A DNA stretch of 64,000 nucleotides from Saccharothrix luteola. GTDB taxonomy: Bacteria > Actinomycetota > Actinomycetes > Mycobacteriales > Pseudonocardiaceae. Each line of letters begins with the position of its first letter. Within the stretch, counting starts at the first letter, position 1. The stretch covers positions 356,945 to 420,944 of the forward strand of contig NZ_JAJHUO010000003.1 of the NCBI RefSeq assembly GCF_020859565.1, read 5' to 3'. The translations under genes and the position numbers were made by a program. The notes under the pieces are model-generated. The model did not search any database. It was not told where the DNA came from and was given only the letters and a program-made list of their open reading frames with translations. This document shows positions 44,926 through 53,364 of the stretch, piece by piece.

Positions 44926-44957
44926 GGCAAGTACGGTGGTGCCGTGCCGTACTTGCC
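44926..44957 (+). promoter_or_regulatory. perfect 11-bp hairpin burying a start codon
   Basis: GGCAAGTACGG (44926-44936) pairs with CCGTACTTGCC (44947-44957); the 10-base loop ends in GTG 44944-44946, the start codon of the next gene, and the right arm is codons 2-5. It starts one base after the pafC stop. It may limit translation of the small protein, or act as a terminator or attenuator between pafBC and tatAC. Confidence 0.6.
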
Positions 44958-45210
44958 GAGCCTGGTGCTGATCGTCCTCGGGGTGGTCGTGCTCGTCCCG
45001 TTCGCGGTTCGAGCCCTCCGATCCTTGCGTCGCTTCCGCGCCGCAAGCACTCTGGTGGGTGACAGGGTCGGCGATGGCGTCGGTCTGCTGCGGGCGCGCT
45101 CAGCCGCGCTCCAGGTGGCCCTCGCCGAACGGCGTCCGGATCACGCCCGCGAGGGCAAGCCCCGCGTACCATCGGTGGACCGGGGGAGACAGGAGGACAA
45201 CCGTGCCTAG
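44944..45210 (+). CDS. small membrane protein between pafC and tatA
   Basis: 88 residues. One N-terminal membrane span (L-P-S-L-V-L-I-V-L-G-V-V-V-L-V-P-F-A-V, residues 4-22) followed by a basic helix (R-A-L-R-S-L-R-R-F-R-A-A) and a soluble Arg-rich tail. Not recognised. No ribosome site precedes the GTG, which lies in a hairpin loop. Its end overlaps tatA by eight bases. It may assist or merely co-occur with the Tat genes. Confidence 0.6.
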   Translation: MPYLPSLVLIVLGVVVLVPFAVRALRSLRRFRAASTLVGDRVGDGVGLLRARSAALQVALAERRPDHAREGKPRVPSVDRGRQEDNRA

Positions 45211-45550
45211 CCTCGGACCAACCGAACTGATCATCATCGCCGTGGTGATCATCCTGCTGTTCGGCGCCAAGAAGCTGCCCGACATGGCCCGCTCGATCGG
45301 CCGTTCGGCGAAGATCCTCAAGGCCGAGACCAAGGGTCTGCGCAGCGAGGACGAGCCGCAGCAGCAGCCGGGCACGACGACGGCGCAGCAGGTGCCCGCG
45401 CCGCAGCAGCTGCCGCCCGCGCAGCCGCAGGTGGCCCAGCAGCCGGTCGCGCAGCCCCAGCAGGTCGCCCAGCCCGTGGCGCAGCCGCAGGTGGCGCAGC
45501 CGATCGAGCAGTCCGCGCAGAACCTGCAGAACAAGCAGAACACCAACTAG
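45203..45550 (+). CDS. tatA: twin-arginine translocase subunit TatA
   Basis: 115 residues. Short N-terminal span (E-L-I-I-I-A-V-V-I-I-L-L-F-G-A-K-K-L-P-D-M-A-R-S-I-G), the TatA signature with F-G at the hinge, then an amphipathic helix (S-A-K-I-L-K-A-E-T-K-G). From about residue 50 the tail is low-complexity Gln/Pro/Val/Ala, with repeats of the Q-P-Q-V-A-Q type. It forms the variable translocation pore of the Tat system. GTG 45203 has AGGAGG eight bases upstream. Confidence 0.94.
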   Translation: MPSLGPTELIIIAVVIILLFGAKKLPDMARSIGRSAKILKAETKGLRSEDEPQQQPGTTTAQQVPAPQQLPPAQPQVAQQPVAQPQQVAQPVAQPQVAQPIEQSAQNLQNKQNTN

Positions 45551-45586
45551 AGCCGCGTCAACGAGAGCCGAAGGACGGTCCGCACG

Positions 45587-46582
45587 GTGGGGGCAAGTCC
45601 GGTCCGGTGGTGGGCCCAGCGCCGGGAGCGCCGCAAGATCACGAGTCGTCGGTCGAACCCCGACGGCACCATGTCGCTGAAGCACCACCTCTACGACCTC
45701 CGGCACCGGCTGGGGTTGGCGCTGCTGTTCATCGCGTGCGGCGCGATCTTCGGCTTCATCTGGTGGAGCTGGCGGCCCTTCGGGCTGCCCAGCCTCGGCG
45801 ACATCGTCATCGAGCCCTACTGCGGCATCCCGGAGACCCAGCGGCTGACCCAGACGGGTCAGGGCTGCCAGCTGCTGCAGACCAAGCCGTTCGAAGTGTT
45901 CATGATCCGGTTGAAGGTCGGCGCGGGCGCCGGCATGGCGCTGACCGCGCCGCTGTGGCTCTACCAGGTGTGGCGGTTCATCTCACCGGGCCTGTACGCC
46001 AAGGAGCGGCGCTTCGCCGTCGTCTTCGTGGCGTGCGCTTCGGTGCTGTTCGTCGCGGGCGCCACCCTGGCGTTCTACGTCGTGCCGCAGGGCCTGGCGG
46101 TGCTGGTCGGCTTCGGTGACGAGCAGTTCATCACCGCCCTCACCGCCGGCGAGTACGTCAGCTTCGTCATGACGCTGCTGCTGATCTTCGGCGTGAGCTT
46201 CGAGCTGCCGCTGATCGTGGTGATGCTCAACCAGGTCGGCGTGGTCAGCTACGCGAAGCTGCACAAGTGGCGGCGCGGCATCGTGTTCGGCCTGTTCGTC
46301 TTCGCCGCCATCGCCACACCGGGCACCGACCCGATCTCCATGGTCGCGCTGGCCGTGGCGCTCGTGCTGCTGTTCGAGCTGGCGATCCAGATCGCCAGGG
46401 TGCACGACCGGCGGGTCGAGCGCAGGCGCAAGGCCGAGGGGCTGGACGACATCGCGGACGACGAGGCCGCCCCGTTCGACTACACGCCGTCGGCGGTCGA
46501 GGAAGCGTCACCCGAACCGGTGCCCACACCCGATCCGGTGGCGGAATCGCCCGGCAAGGTTCGCTACGACGACGTGACCTGA
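45587..46582 (+). CDS. tatC: twin-arginine translocase subunit TatC
   Basis: 331 residues. Six spans with the conserved L-Y-D-L-R-H-R-L at the first cytoplasmic region and F-M-I-R-L-K-V in loop 1, and a Glu in G-V-S-F-E-L-P-L. It recognises twin-arginine signal peptides. The N terminus is extended by about 28 basic residues if GTG 45587 is used; ATG 45671 (M-S-L-K-H-H-L) is another possible start. The C-terminal tail is acidic and Pro-rich. Confidence 0.94.
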   Translation: MGASPVRWWAQRRERRKITSRRSNPDGTMSLKHHLYDLRHRLGLALLFIACGAIFGFIWWSWRPFGLPSLGDIVIEPYCGIPETQRLTQTGQGCQLLQTKPFEVFMIRLKVGAGAGMALTAPLWLYQVWRFISPGLYAKERRFAVVFVACASVLFVAGATLAFYVVPQGLAVLVGFGDEQFITALTAGEYVSFVMTLLLIFGVSFELPLIVVMLNQVGVVSYAKLHKWRRGIVFGLFVFAAIATPGTDPISMVALAVALVLLFELAIQIARVHDRRVERRRKAEGLDDIADDEAAPFDYTPSAVEEASPEPVPTPDPVAESPGKVRYDDVT

Positions 46583-46620
46583 TCACTCGATCCGGTGAAC
46601 GCTTTGTAGGCTGCCGGACC

Positions 46621-47505
46621 ATGTCGACGTCAACGCGGGCGGCCCTGCTGGTGTGCCCCACCTCGGGCAAGGGCAGGGCCGCGCGCATGGCCGGCACCGT
46701 CGCGGAACGGCTGCGCGGCGTGGTCGACCGACTGGACCTGCACGTGGCGGCCAGCGCCGAGGGCACGGCGGAGGCCGCGCGCCGGGCGGTGGCCGACGGC
46801 GTGGACGTGCTCGTGGTCCTCGGCGGCGACGGCGGCGCGCACCTGGCCGTCCAGGCGTGCGCGCAATCCTCGACGGCATTGGCCGTGGTGCCCGCCGGCA
46901 CCGGGAACGACCTGGCCACCGCCCTCGGCACCACCTCGGTGGACGACGTGGTGACCGCGTTGCGCGAGGGCCACCGCGCCCGGTTCGACCTCGGGCGCGT
47001 GGAGCACGGCCCCTGGTTCGCCACCGTGCTGTGCGCGGGCTTCGACTCGGCGGTCAACGAGCGCGCGAACGCGATGCGCTGGCCCGCCGGACCGCGCCGC
47101 TACGACCTGGCGATCCTCGCCGAGCTCGCGGCCCTGCGGCCCCGGCGGCTGGTGGTCGAGACCGAGGACGAGGTGCTGGAACTGGACGCGCTGCTGGTCG
47201 CGGTCGGGAACACGACCAGCTACGGCGGCGGCATCCCGGTGTGCCCGGACGCCTCCACGACCGACGGCCTGTTCGACCTGACCGTGGTGCGGGCCACGCC
47301 GCGGCGGACCCTGCTGCGGATGCTGCCCACGCTGCGCACCGGCCGGCACGTGGACCACCCGGCCGTGCGCACGCTGCGGGCCCGTTCCGCACGGCTGTCC
47401 GGGCCGCCCTGGGTGGCCTACGCCGACGGCGAGCGGCTCAGCGGCGTGCCGCTGACGACGACGTGCGTCCCGGGCGCGCTCATCGCCGTCACCGGTGCCG
47501 GCTGA
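46621..47505 (+). CDS. diacylglycerol kinase family lipid kinase
   Basis: 294 residues. L-L-V-C-P-T-S-G-K-G-R, V-L-G-G-D-G-G-A-H-L (nucleotide-binding GGDG, about residues 67-72), and V-P-A-G-T-G-N-D-L-A (about residues 92-101) identify the DAGK catalytic domain; the C-terminal sheet includes Y-G-G-G-I-P-V-C-P and D-G-L-F-D-L-T-V-V. It would phosphorylate diacylglycerol, recycling it for phospholipid synthesis. It starts 38 bases after tatC and may be in that operon. The 3' end overlaps the convergent 47489 gene by 17 bases. Confidence 0.9.
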   Translation: MSTSTRAALLVCPTSGKGRAARMAGTVAERLRGVVDRLDLHVAASAEGTAEAARRAVADGVDVLVVLGGDGGAHLAVQACAQSSTALAVVPAGTGNDLATALGTTSVDDVVTALREGHRARFDLGRVEHGPWFATVLCAGFDSAVNERANAMRWPAGPRRYDLAILAELAALRPRRLVVETEDEVLELDALLVAVGNTTSYGGGIPVCPDASTTDGLFDLTVVRATPRRTLLRMLPTLRTGRHVDHPAVRTLRARSARLSGPPWVAYADGERLSGVPLTTTCVPGALIAVTGAG

Positions 47506-47974
47506 TCACGTCGCGCTTGCGCCACGAGGCGTGCGCCTCCGCCGTGCCCCGGTCGAACAGCCAGCCGGCGACGGTCAGCACCCCGCCCGCCGCGTCCAAC
47601 GGCGTGTCGTGCGCCGACTCGACCGTCTCGATCTCGTGCCTGCCGCAGTCCCGGATCGCGTCGCAGCGGACCGAGATCTCGCCCTCCACCTGCCACGGCG
47701 GAGGCGGTCTCAGCACGTTGCGGTGCGGGTCGCGGGGCAGCGAGACGTGCACGAGGAAGGCCACCTCCTCGAACTCCGCGAGCGCCGACAGCCCCGCGTA
47801 GGGCGCACCCGGCAGGTGGTCGAACACCAGCCCGGCGCCCGGTCTGCCGAGGTGGTCGGCCAGCCGCTCGATCCGCGCCTGGGCCAGCCTCAGCACGGCG
47901 AGCACCGGGTCGACCTCGACCAGGTCGGGGAACACCCACCTGAGGTCGCCCTCCGCCAACGGGATCGCTTGCAC
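47489..47974 (-). CDS. conserved-looking hypothetical protein
   Basis: 161 residues from GTG 47974 (ATG 48007 would add 11). It reads as a compact alpha/beta domain: an opening Q-A-I-P-L-A-E-G-D-L-R-W-V-F-P-D-L-V, a helix (V-L-R-L-A-Q-A-R-I-E-R-L-A-D-H-L-G), V-A-F-L-V-H-V-S-L-P-R-D, then V-E-G-E-I-S-V-R-C-D-A and W-R-K-R-D-V at the end. Codon use is like its neighbours. I recognise no family. A palindrome lies 46 bases upstream. Confidence 0.6.
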   Translation of the reverse strand: MQAIPLAEGDLRWVFPDLVEVDPVLAVLRLAQARIERLADHLGRPGAGLVFDHLPGAPYAGLSALAEFEEVAFLVHVSLPRDPHRNVLRPPPPWQVEGEISVRCDAIRDCGRHEIETVESAHDTPLDAAGGVLTVAGWLFDRGTAEAHASWRKRDVISRHR

Positions 47975-48008
47975 GGCTACCGAGTGTGCACCATGGTCCA
48001 CCTCCATA

Positions 48009-48035
48009 GTCTTTATAGCTTCAGTGTTGACTGAA
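48009..48035 (-). promoter_or_regulatory. AT-rich promoter with 16-bp palindrome
   Basis: TTCAGT-GTTG-ACTGAA at 48020-48035 is a perfect inverted repeat; adjacent on its left, the minus strand reads TATAAAG (48010-48016), a -10-like element. It is placed to control the 47489 gene. The plus-strand helY start lies 91 bases beyond. Confidence 0.45.
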
Positions 48036-48125
48036 AGATGAATCATGGGGCTCGTCGCGACGGTGTTCCGGGTTCCGCTGCGGATCTGAAGCGATTTTGT
48101 CGGTCCCGTATGACAGCCTGGACAC

Positions 48126-50891
48126 GTGTCAAGCACTCCGCGGTCTCCAGCCGACTCGTACGCGGACTTCCGCCGCCGCTCCTCCCGGCCCAAGCTGGCC
48201 GACTTCCTGGGGGTCATCTCCTTCGAACTCGACCCGTTCCAGGAACGCGCCTGCGAGGCGCTGGAAGACGGGCACGGCGTGCTGGTCTGCGCCCCGACCG
48301 GCGCCGGCAAGACGGTCGTCGGCGAGTTCGCCGTGCACCTGGCCCTGTCCGAGGGCCGCAAGTGCTTCTACACGACGCCGATCAAGGCCCTGTCGAACCA
48401 GAAGTACGCCGACCTGGTCGCCCGCTACGGCGCCGCCAAGGTCGGCCTGCTCACCGGCGACACGTCGGTCAACGGCGACGCGCCGATCGTCGTGATGACC
48501 ACCGAGGTCCTGCGCAACATGCTGTACGCGGGCTCCTCCACCCTGAAGACGCTCGCCTACGTGGTCATGGACGAGATCCACTACCTGGCCGACCGGTTCC
48601 GCGGCCCCGTGTGGGAGGAAGTGATCCTGCACCTGCCCGAATCGGTGCGGCTCGTCGGCCTGTCCGCCACGGTCAGCAACGCCGAGGAGTTCGGCGAGTG
48701 GCTGGTCGAGGTGCGCGGCGACACCACCGTCGTCGTCGACGAGCACCGGCCGGTGCCGCTGTGGCAGCACATGATGGCGGGCGGCCGGATGATGGACCTG
48801 TTCGCCGGCGAGGGCCCCGACGGGCACACCCGCATCAACCCGCAGCTGCTGCGGCACACCGACGACCTGTCCCGCTTCCACGTGCCGTGGAGCCGCAACC
48901 GCAACAACAAGGACCAGCGGGGCCGCCCGCCGCGCGGCTCCGGGTTCAAGCCGCCGTCCCGGGTCGACATCGTGCAGCGGCTCGACGGCGCGGGCCTGCT
49001 GCCCGCCATCGACTTCGTGTTCAGCCGGGCGGGCTGCGACGCCGCCGTGCTCCAGTGCGTGCGGGCCGGGCTGCGGCTCAACTCCACCGACGAGGTCGAG
49101 CAGATCCGCGAGGTCATCGAGGAGAAGACCAAGGACCTGCCCCAGGGCGACCTGATGGTGCTGGGCTACTGGGAGTGGCGCGAGGCGCTCGAACGCGGCA
49201 TCGCCAGCCACCACGCCGGCCTGCTGCCCGCGTTCAAGGAGACCGTGGAGGAGCTGTTCGTCCGCGGCCTGGTGAAGGTCGTGTTCGCCACCGAGACGCT
49301 GGCGCTCGGCATCAACATGCCCGCGCGCACCGTCGTGCTGGAGAAGCTCGTCAAGTACAACGGCGAAGCGCACGTCGACCTCACGCCCGGTGAGTACACG
49401 CAGCTCACCGGCCGTGCGGGGCGGCGCGGCATCGACGTCGAGGGCCACGCGGTGGTCGTGTGGCAGCCCGGCGTCGACCCGAAGGCCGTCGGCGGCCTGG
49501 CGTCCACCCGCACGTACCCGCTGCGGTCGTCGTTCCGCCCCGGCTACAACATGGCCGTCAACCTGGTGAACCAGCTCGGCGCGGCGGCGGCCCGGGAGAT
49601 CCTGGAGCAGTCGTTCGCCCAGTTCCAGGCCGACCGGTCGGTGGTCGGGCTGGCCCGGCGGATCGAGCGCAACCGCGAGGCGCTCGGCGGGTACGCCGAG
49701 GCGATGACGTGCCACCTCGGCGACTTCACCGAGTACGCGTCGCTGCGCCGCCGGGTCGCCGAGCGGGAGAAGGCGTTGGCGCGCCAGAACACCTCCGCGA
49801 AGCGGGCCGAGGCGGCGCAGTCGCTGGAGCGGCTGCGCAAGGGCGACGTGATCGCGGTGCCGTCCGGGCGGCGGTCCGGGCTGGCCGTCGTGATCGACCC
49901 GGGGCTGGAGCCGCTCGGCGAGGCGCGGCCGTTCGTGGTGACCGAGGACCGGTGGGCCGGTCGGCTGTCGTCGGCCGACTTCCCCCTGCCGGTGGAGGTG
50001 CTGGGCAAGATGCGGCTGCCCAAGCAGGTCGACACGCGGTCTCCGAAGTCGCGGCGCGACCTGGCGGCGTCGTTGCGCGCCACCGGGATCGTCGCGCCGG
50101 CCATGCGGAAGCGCCGTTCGACGGCGGACGACGACGCGGAACTGGCCACGCTGCGGCGGGCGTTGCGCGCGCACCCGTGCCACGGCTGCGAGAAGCGCGA
50201 GGAGCACGCCCGCTGGGGCGAGCGGTACCACCGGCTGCTGGCCGAGACCGAGCAGGTGGAGCGCAAGGTCGCGGCCACCACGCACTCGTTGGCGCGCGAG
50301 TTCGACCGCATCCGCGGCCTGCTGCGCGAACGCGGCTACCTGCACGCGGAGGAGAACGGGCCCGGCGAGGAGGTCACCGAGCACGGCAAGCGGCTGACCA
50401 GGCTCTACAGCGAGTCCGACCTGCTGGCCGCGGAATGCCTGCGGCACGGCGTGTGGCGTGACCTCGACCCGGCGGAACTCGCCGCGGTCGTGTCGGCGCT
50501 GGTGTACGAGGCGCGCCGGGACGGTCCGCTGGAAGCCCGGCTGCCGCCGGGCAAGGTGGCGGACGCGTTGACCGCGACCGCGCGGCTGTGGGCTGAGCTG
50601 GAGGACGACGAGCGCAGGCACCGGCTCGACCGGACCCGGCAGCCCGACCCGGGGTTCGCGTGGGCGGTGTACCGGTGGGCGCGCGGCGAGTCGTTGGAGA
50701 AGGTGCTGTCCGCGGCGGAGGAGAACGGCGCCGAGCTCGGCGCGGGGGACTTCGTGCGGTGGTGCCGGCAGGTGATCGACTTCCTGGACCAGATCCGGGA
50801 CGTCGTCGGCGGCGGTGATCCGGTGGGCGCCGCCGCGCGCAAGGCGGTGGACGCGTTGCGCCGCGGGGTGGTGGCGATGGCCACCGTTTGA
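48126..50891 (+). CDS. helY: DEVH/Ski2-like RNA helicase HelY
   Basis: 921 residues (M. tuberculosis HelY 906). Superfamily 2 helicase with Q motif F-E-L-D-P-F-Q, Walker A A-P-T-G-A-G-K-T (56-63), D-E-I-H box (149-152), S-A-T, then H-H-A-G and Q-L-T-G-R-A-G-R-R-G-I-D. A large C-terminal region contains a Cys pair (H-P-C-H-G-C) and the helical Ski2/DSHCT domain. Probably unwinds structured RNA. The tatA-tatC-helY order is conserved in mycobacteria; here a lipid kinase and a convergent gene interrupt it. GTG start. Confidence 0.94.
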   Translation: MSSTPRSPADSYADFRRRSSRPKLADFLGVISFELDPFQERACEALEDGHGVLVCAPTGAGKTVVGEFAVHLALSEGRKCFYTTPIKALSNQKYADLVARYGAAKVGLLTGDTSVNGDAPIVVMTTEVLRNMLYAGSSTLKTLAYVVMDEIHYLADRFRGPVWEEVILHLPESVRLVGLSATVSNAEEFGEWLVEVRGDTTVVVDEHRPVPLWQHMMAGGRMMDLFAGEGPDGHTRINPQLLRHTDDLSRFHVPWSRNRNNKDQRGRPPRGSGFKPPSRVDIVQRLDGAGLLPAIDFVFSRAGCDAAVLQCVRAGLRLNSTDEVEQIREVIEEKTKDLPQGDLMVLGYWEWREALERGIASHHAGLLPAFKETVEELFVRGLVKVVFATETLALGINMPARTVVLEKLVKYNGEAHVDLTPGEYTQLTGRAGRRGIDVEGHAVVVWQPGVDPKAVGGLASTRTYPLRSSFRPGYNMAVNLVNQLGAAAAREILEQSFAQFQADRSVVGLARRIERNREALGGYAEAMTCHLGDFTEYASLRRRVAEREKALARQNTSAKRAEAAQSLERLRKGDVIAVPSGRRSGLAVVIDPGLEPLGEARPFVVTEDRWAGRLSSADFPLPVEVLGKMRLPKQVDTRSPKSRRDLAASLRATGIVAPAMRKRRSTADDDAELATLRRALRAHPCHGCEKREEHARWGERYHRLLAETEQVERKVAATTHSLAREFDRIRGLLRERGYLHAEENGPGEEVTEHGKRLTRLYSESDLLAAECLRHGVWRDLDPAELAAVVSALVYEARRDGPLEARLPPGKVADALTATARLWAELEDDERRHRLDRTRQPDPGFAWAVYRWARGESLEKVLSAAEENGAELGAGDFVRWCRQVIDFLDQIRDVVGGGDPVGAAARKAVDALRRGVVAMATV

Positions 50892-51018
50892 CAAAGCTTT
50901 GCGGGGCGGGTGGGTACCGTGCGGGTGGCTGTGGTTTGATCGCGCCCGCAAGCCTTGAACAGCTTGTCCAGATCGTTTGCAGACCGACCTTGTCCAGACC
51001 GACCGTCGGAGGCCGAGC

Positions 51019-51717
51019 ATGACCAGTCCGTACGGACCGTCCGGAGGGAACGACCCGCAGCCGCAGTGGGGCCAGCAGCAACAGCCCTACGGTGGTGGGT
51101 ACCCGGGCACGCCGTCGGGTGGTTTCCCCGCTCAGCAGCCCAATCCCTACGGGCAGCCGGATCCCTCGCAGCAGCAGCAGCAGCAGTGGGGGCAGCAGCC
51201 GGGCCAGCAGCCGTACACGCAGCAGTACCCCGCCGGGTACGACCCGAACAACCCGCAGTCGAACCCGTACGGGCAGCCGCAGCAGGGTCAGTACGGGCAG
51301 CCCGGCCAGTTCGGGCAGCCGGGTCAGCCCGGCCAGTTCGGGCAGCAGCCTGGTCAGTTCGGTCAGCCGGGGCAGTACGGCCAGCAGCCGCCGAAGAAGT
51401 CCGGCGCCGTGCTGTGGGTCGTGGTGGCGCTGGTCGTGCTGGTGGTCGCGGCCGTCGGCATCACCGGTTTCGTCGCGCCGGGGTTCTTCAACACCAAGGT
51501 GTTCGACCAGACGGCCGTGCAGAACGGTGTCGTCGGCGTGCTGAAGGACGACTACAAGATCTCCGACGTGGAGAACGCGACCTGCCCGGCCGAGCAGGAG
51601 GTCAAGCCGAACACGACCTTCGAGTGCAAGGTGAAGGTCGGCGGCAAGGACAAGACGGTCAAGATCACCGTGAAGACCGAGGACGGCGAGTACGAGGTCG
51701 GCCAGCCCGCCGGCTGA
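51019..51717 (+). CDS. DUF4333 membrane protein with Pro/Gly/Gln-rich tail
   Basis: 232 residues. Residues 1-128 are low-complexity, with units such as G-Q-F-G-Q-P-G-Q and a run of Gln; a membrane span follows P-P-K-K-S-G (about 131-153), then an extracellular domain of 75 residues: G-V-V-G-V-L-K-D-D-Y-K-I-S-D-V-E-N-A-T-C-P, N-T-T-F-E-C-K-V-K-V-G-G-K-D-K-T-V, the DUF4333 pattern with two cysteines. Same plan as the 13533 protein at the other side of the proteasome region. Function not established. ATG 51019. Confidence 0.85.
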   Translation: MTSPYGPSGGNDPQPQWGQQQQPYGGGYPGTPSGGFPAQQPNPYGQPDPSQQQQQQWGQQPGQQPYTQQYPAGYDPNNPQSNPYGQPQQGQYGQPGQFGQPGQPGQFGQQPGQFGQPGQYGQQPPKKSGAVLWVVVALVVLVVAAVGITGFVAPGFFNTKVFDQTAVQNGVVGVLKDDYKISDVENATCPAEQEVKPNTTFECKVKVGGKDKTVKITVKTEDGEYEVGQPAG

Positions 51718-51734
51718 TCTCCTGGTCCGTGCCC

Positions 51735-51772
51735 CGAGGCCACTCCCGCATCTCGACGCGGGGGTGGCCTCG
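51735..51772 (+). terminator. hairpin terminator after the DUF4333 gene
   Basis: CGAGGCCACTCCCGC (51735-51749) pairs with GCGGGGGTGGCCTCG (51758-51772), 15 bp with one G-U pair, followed by a short T run (TGGTTTTC). Confidence 0.78.
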
Positions 51773-51861
51773 TGGTTTTCGCGCTGCTCGTTCTCGCGGG
51801 GTGGTGGTCGCGGGGTGAAACTCGTTAGCGATGCGAGCGACCTCTACGGCACCATTCGGAG

Positions 51862-53073
51862 GTGACCGATTACGACATCCGCCTGCTGGACGACTCCGAG
51901 TACCGGACCGCGCACACCCTGTTCCGCGGCACGCTGCACCACGGGCCGGCGCCCGACGAGCAGTGGAAGTTCGCGCGGGAGACGTACGACGAGGGGCGTG
52001 TGTTCGGGGCGTTCGGCGGCGGGGAGATGATCGGCACGCTCCAGTCGTTCCCGTCGCGGCTGGCCGTGCCGGGCGGGGCCGTGGTGCCGCACGCCGCCGT
52101 GAGCCGGGTCGGGGTGCGGGCGGACTGGACGCGCCGCGGTGTGCTGAGCGCGTTGCAGCGGGCGCAGTTGCGGGCGCTGCGGTCGGGTGGCGACGTGTTC
52201 GCCTCGCTGCGCGCGTCGGAGACCGCCATCTACGGCCGGTACGGCTACGGCGTCGCCACCAGGTACCGGTCCCTGCGCATCGACCGGCGCAAGGCCGCCC
52301 CTCGCACGCGTCCCGTCGGTCGGGTGCGGTTGGTCGAGGGCGAGGCGGGGGAGCGGATCGCGCACCGGCTGTTCGCCGAGCTGTCGCCGGGGCGTGCGGG
52401 CACGATCTCCCGGTGGCCCGCGTGGTGGAGCCTGAACGTCCGGCGCGTGGCGGCCGAGGAGAACATCAAGATCGCGGTGCGCTCGGGCGCGTCCGGTGAC
52501 GACGACGGCTACGTGGCGTTCAAGGTCGCGCCCGGCAGGCACGATTCGAGCGAGGAGAAGCCGACCACGCTGATGGTGCTGGACCTGTGGGCGCGCGACG
52601 CCGAGGCGTGGGCCGATCTGTGGCTGTTCGTGCTCGGCGTCGATCTGGTCGCGGAGGTGTCGGCTTTCGGCCGGCCGGTGGACGAGCCGGTGGAGTGGCT
52701 GCTGGGCGACCGGCGCGCGTGCCGGGTCACCGAGGAGACCGACGAGACGTGGCTGCGCCTGCTCGACGTCCCGACCGCCCTGTCGGCACGGGCGTACCGC
52801 CAGGCCGAGCCGGTGGTGATCGGGGTGCGCGACGCTTACTTGCCGGAGAACTCGGGCTCGTACCGCGTGGCGGCGGACGGTGTGACGCGGGTCGACGATG
52901 CGCCCGAGCTGGTGCTGGACGTGGACGTGCTCGGTTCGACCTACCTGGGTGACGTGTCGTTCACGACGCTCGCCGCCACGCGTCGGTTGGACGTCGTCGA
53001 CCCCAGCGCCCTCGCACGCGCCGACGCGCTGTTCGAGGTCTCCACGCCACCGTGGAGCGGCACCTTCTTCTGA
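51862..53073 (+). CDS. Eis-family GNAT N-acetyltransferase (second of two)
   Basis: 403 residues. First GNAT domain with V-P-H-A-A-V-S-R-V-G-V-R-A-D-W-T-R-R-G-V-L (acetyl-CoA loop, about residues 74-95) and Y-G-R-Y-G-Y-G-V-A; second GNAT-like domain; C-terminal SCP2-like fold with the repeating L-V-L-D-V-D-V-L-G-S-T-Y-L-G-D-V-S-F. It ends Gly-Thr-Phe-Phe, so the terminal Phe carboxylate used by characterised Eis enzymes is present, unlike the 2001 paralog. The GTG start lies immediately after CGGAG, too close for a normal ribosome site. Confidence 0.88.
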   Translation: MTDYDIRLLDDSEYRTAHTLFRGTLHHGPAPDEQWKFARETYDEGRVFGAFGGGEMIGTLQSFPSRLAVPGGAVVPHAAVSRVGVRADWTRRGVLSALQRAQLRALRSGGDVFASLRASETAIYGRYGYGVATRYRSLRIDRRKAAPRTRPVGRVRLVEGEAGERIAHRLFAELSPGRAGTISRWPAWWSLNVRRVAAEENIKIAVRSGASGDDDGYVAFKVAPGRHDSSEEKPTTLMVLDLWARDAEAWADLWLFVLGVDLVAEVSAFGRPVDEPVEWLLGDRRACRVTEETDETWLRLLDVPTALSARAYRQAEPVVIGVRDAYLPENSGSYRVAADGVTRVDDAPELVLDVDVLGSTYLGDVSFTTLAATRRLDVVDPSALARADALFEVSTPPWSGTFF

Positions 53074-53364
53074 TCTCGCCGAACCTGGCAGCCACAGGCG
53101 GACCGTCCGCGACCGGCAGCCACCGCCACTGGCCGCCACCTCCGCCAACCCGCGCCTCATGATCTGCCGGTGGCCGCACGCGGCTTCCACCAACGGCCGG
53201 TGGTCGGCCGGCGCGGCTCCCGGCTAGCGGCGGTGGCCGGCGCGGCTCCGGTTGGAACGGCTGGCGGCTGGTCGCAGGTGGCTGGCGCGGCTGGTTGCAG
53301 GTGGCTGGTGCGGCCGGCGGACGTGGCCGGTGTGGTTAACGGCCAGCGGCCGCGGCTGGTGCGG
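53074..53364. other. 291-bp gap with GC-rich degenerate repeats, no gene seen
   Basis: No convincing reading frame or promoter. A 23-bp unit occurs twice in tandem (53264-53286 and 53287-53309, 21 of 23 identical), within a longer stretch of degenerate GGCTGG/GGCGGC runs (53222-53370). This may be decaying sequence. It separates the Eis-type gene from the convergent exonuclease gene. Confidence 0.5.

Noticed and set aside
50888..50920. Promoter TTGACA...TACCGT for the DUF4333 gene
   Set aside because: A spacer of 21 bases is too long and TTGACA overlaps the helY stop; not supported as a promoter.
48129..51020. 963-residue antisense frame to helY
   Set aside because: Shadow of a strongly coding gene in GC-rich DNA; His/Arg/Gln/Leu-rich with no recognisable domain.
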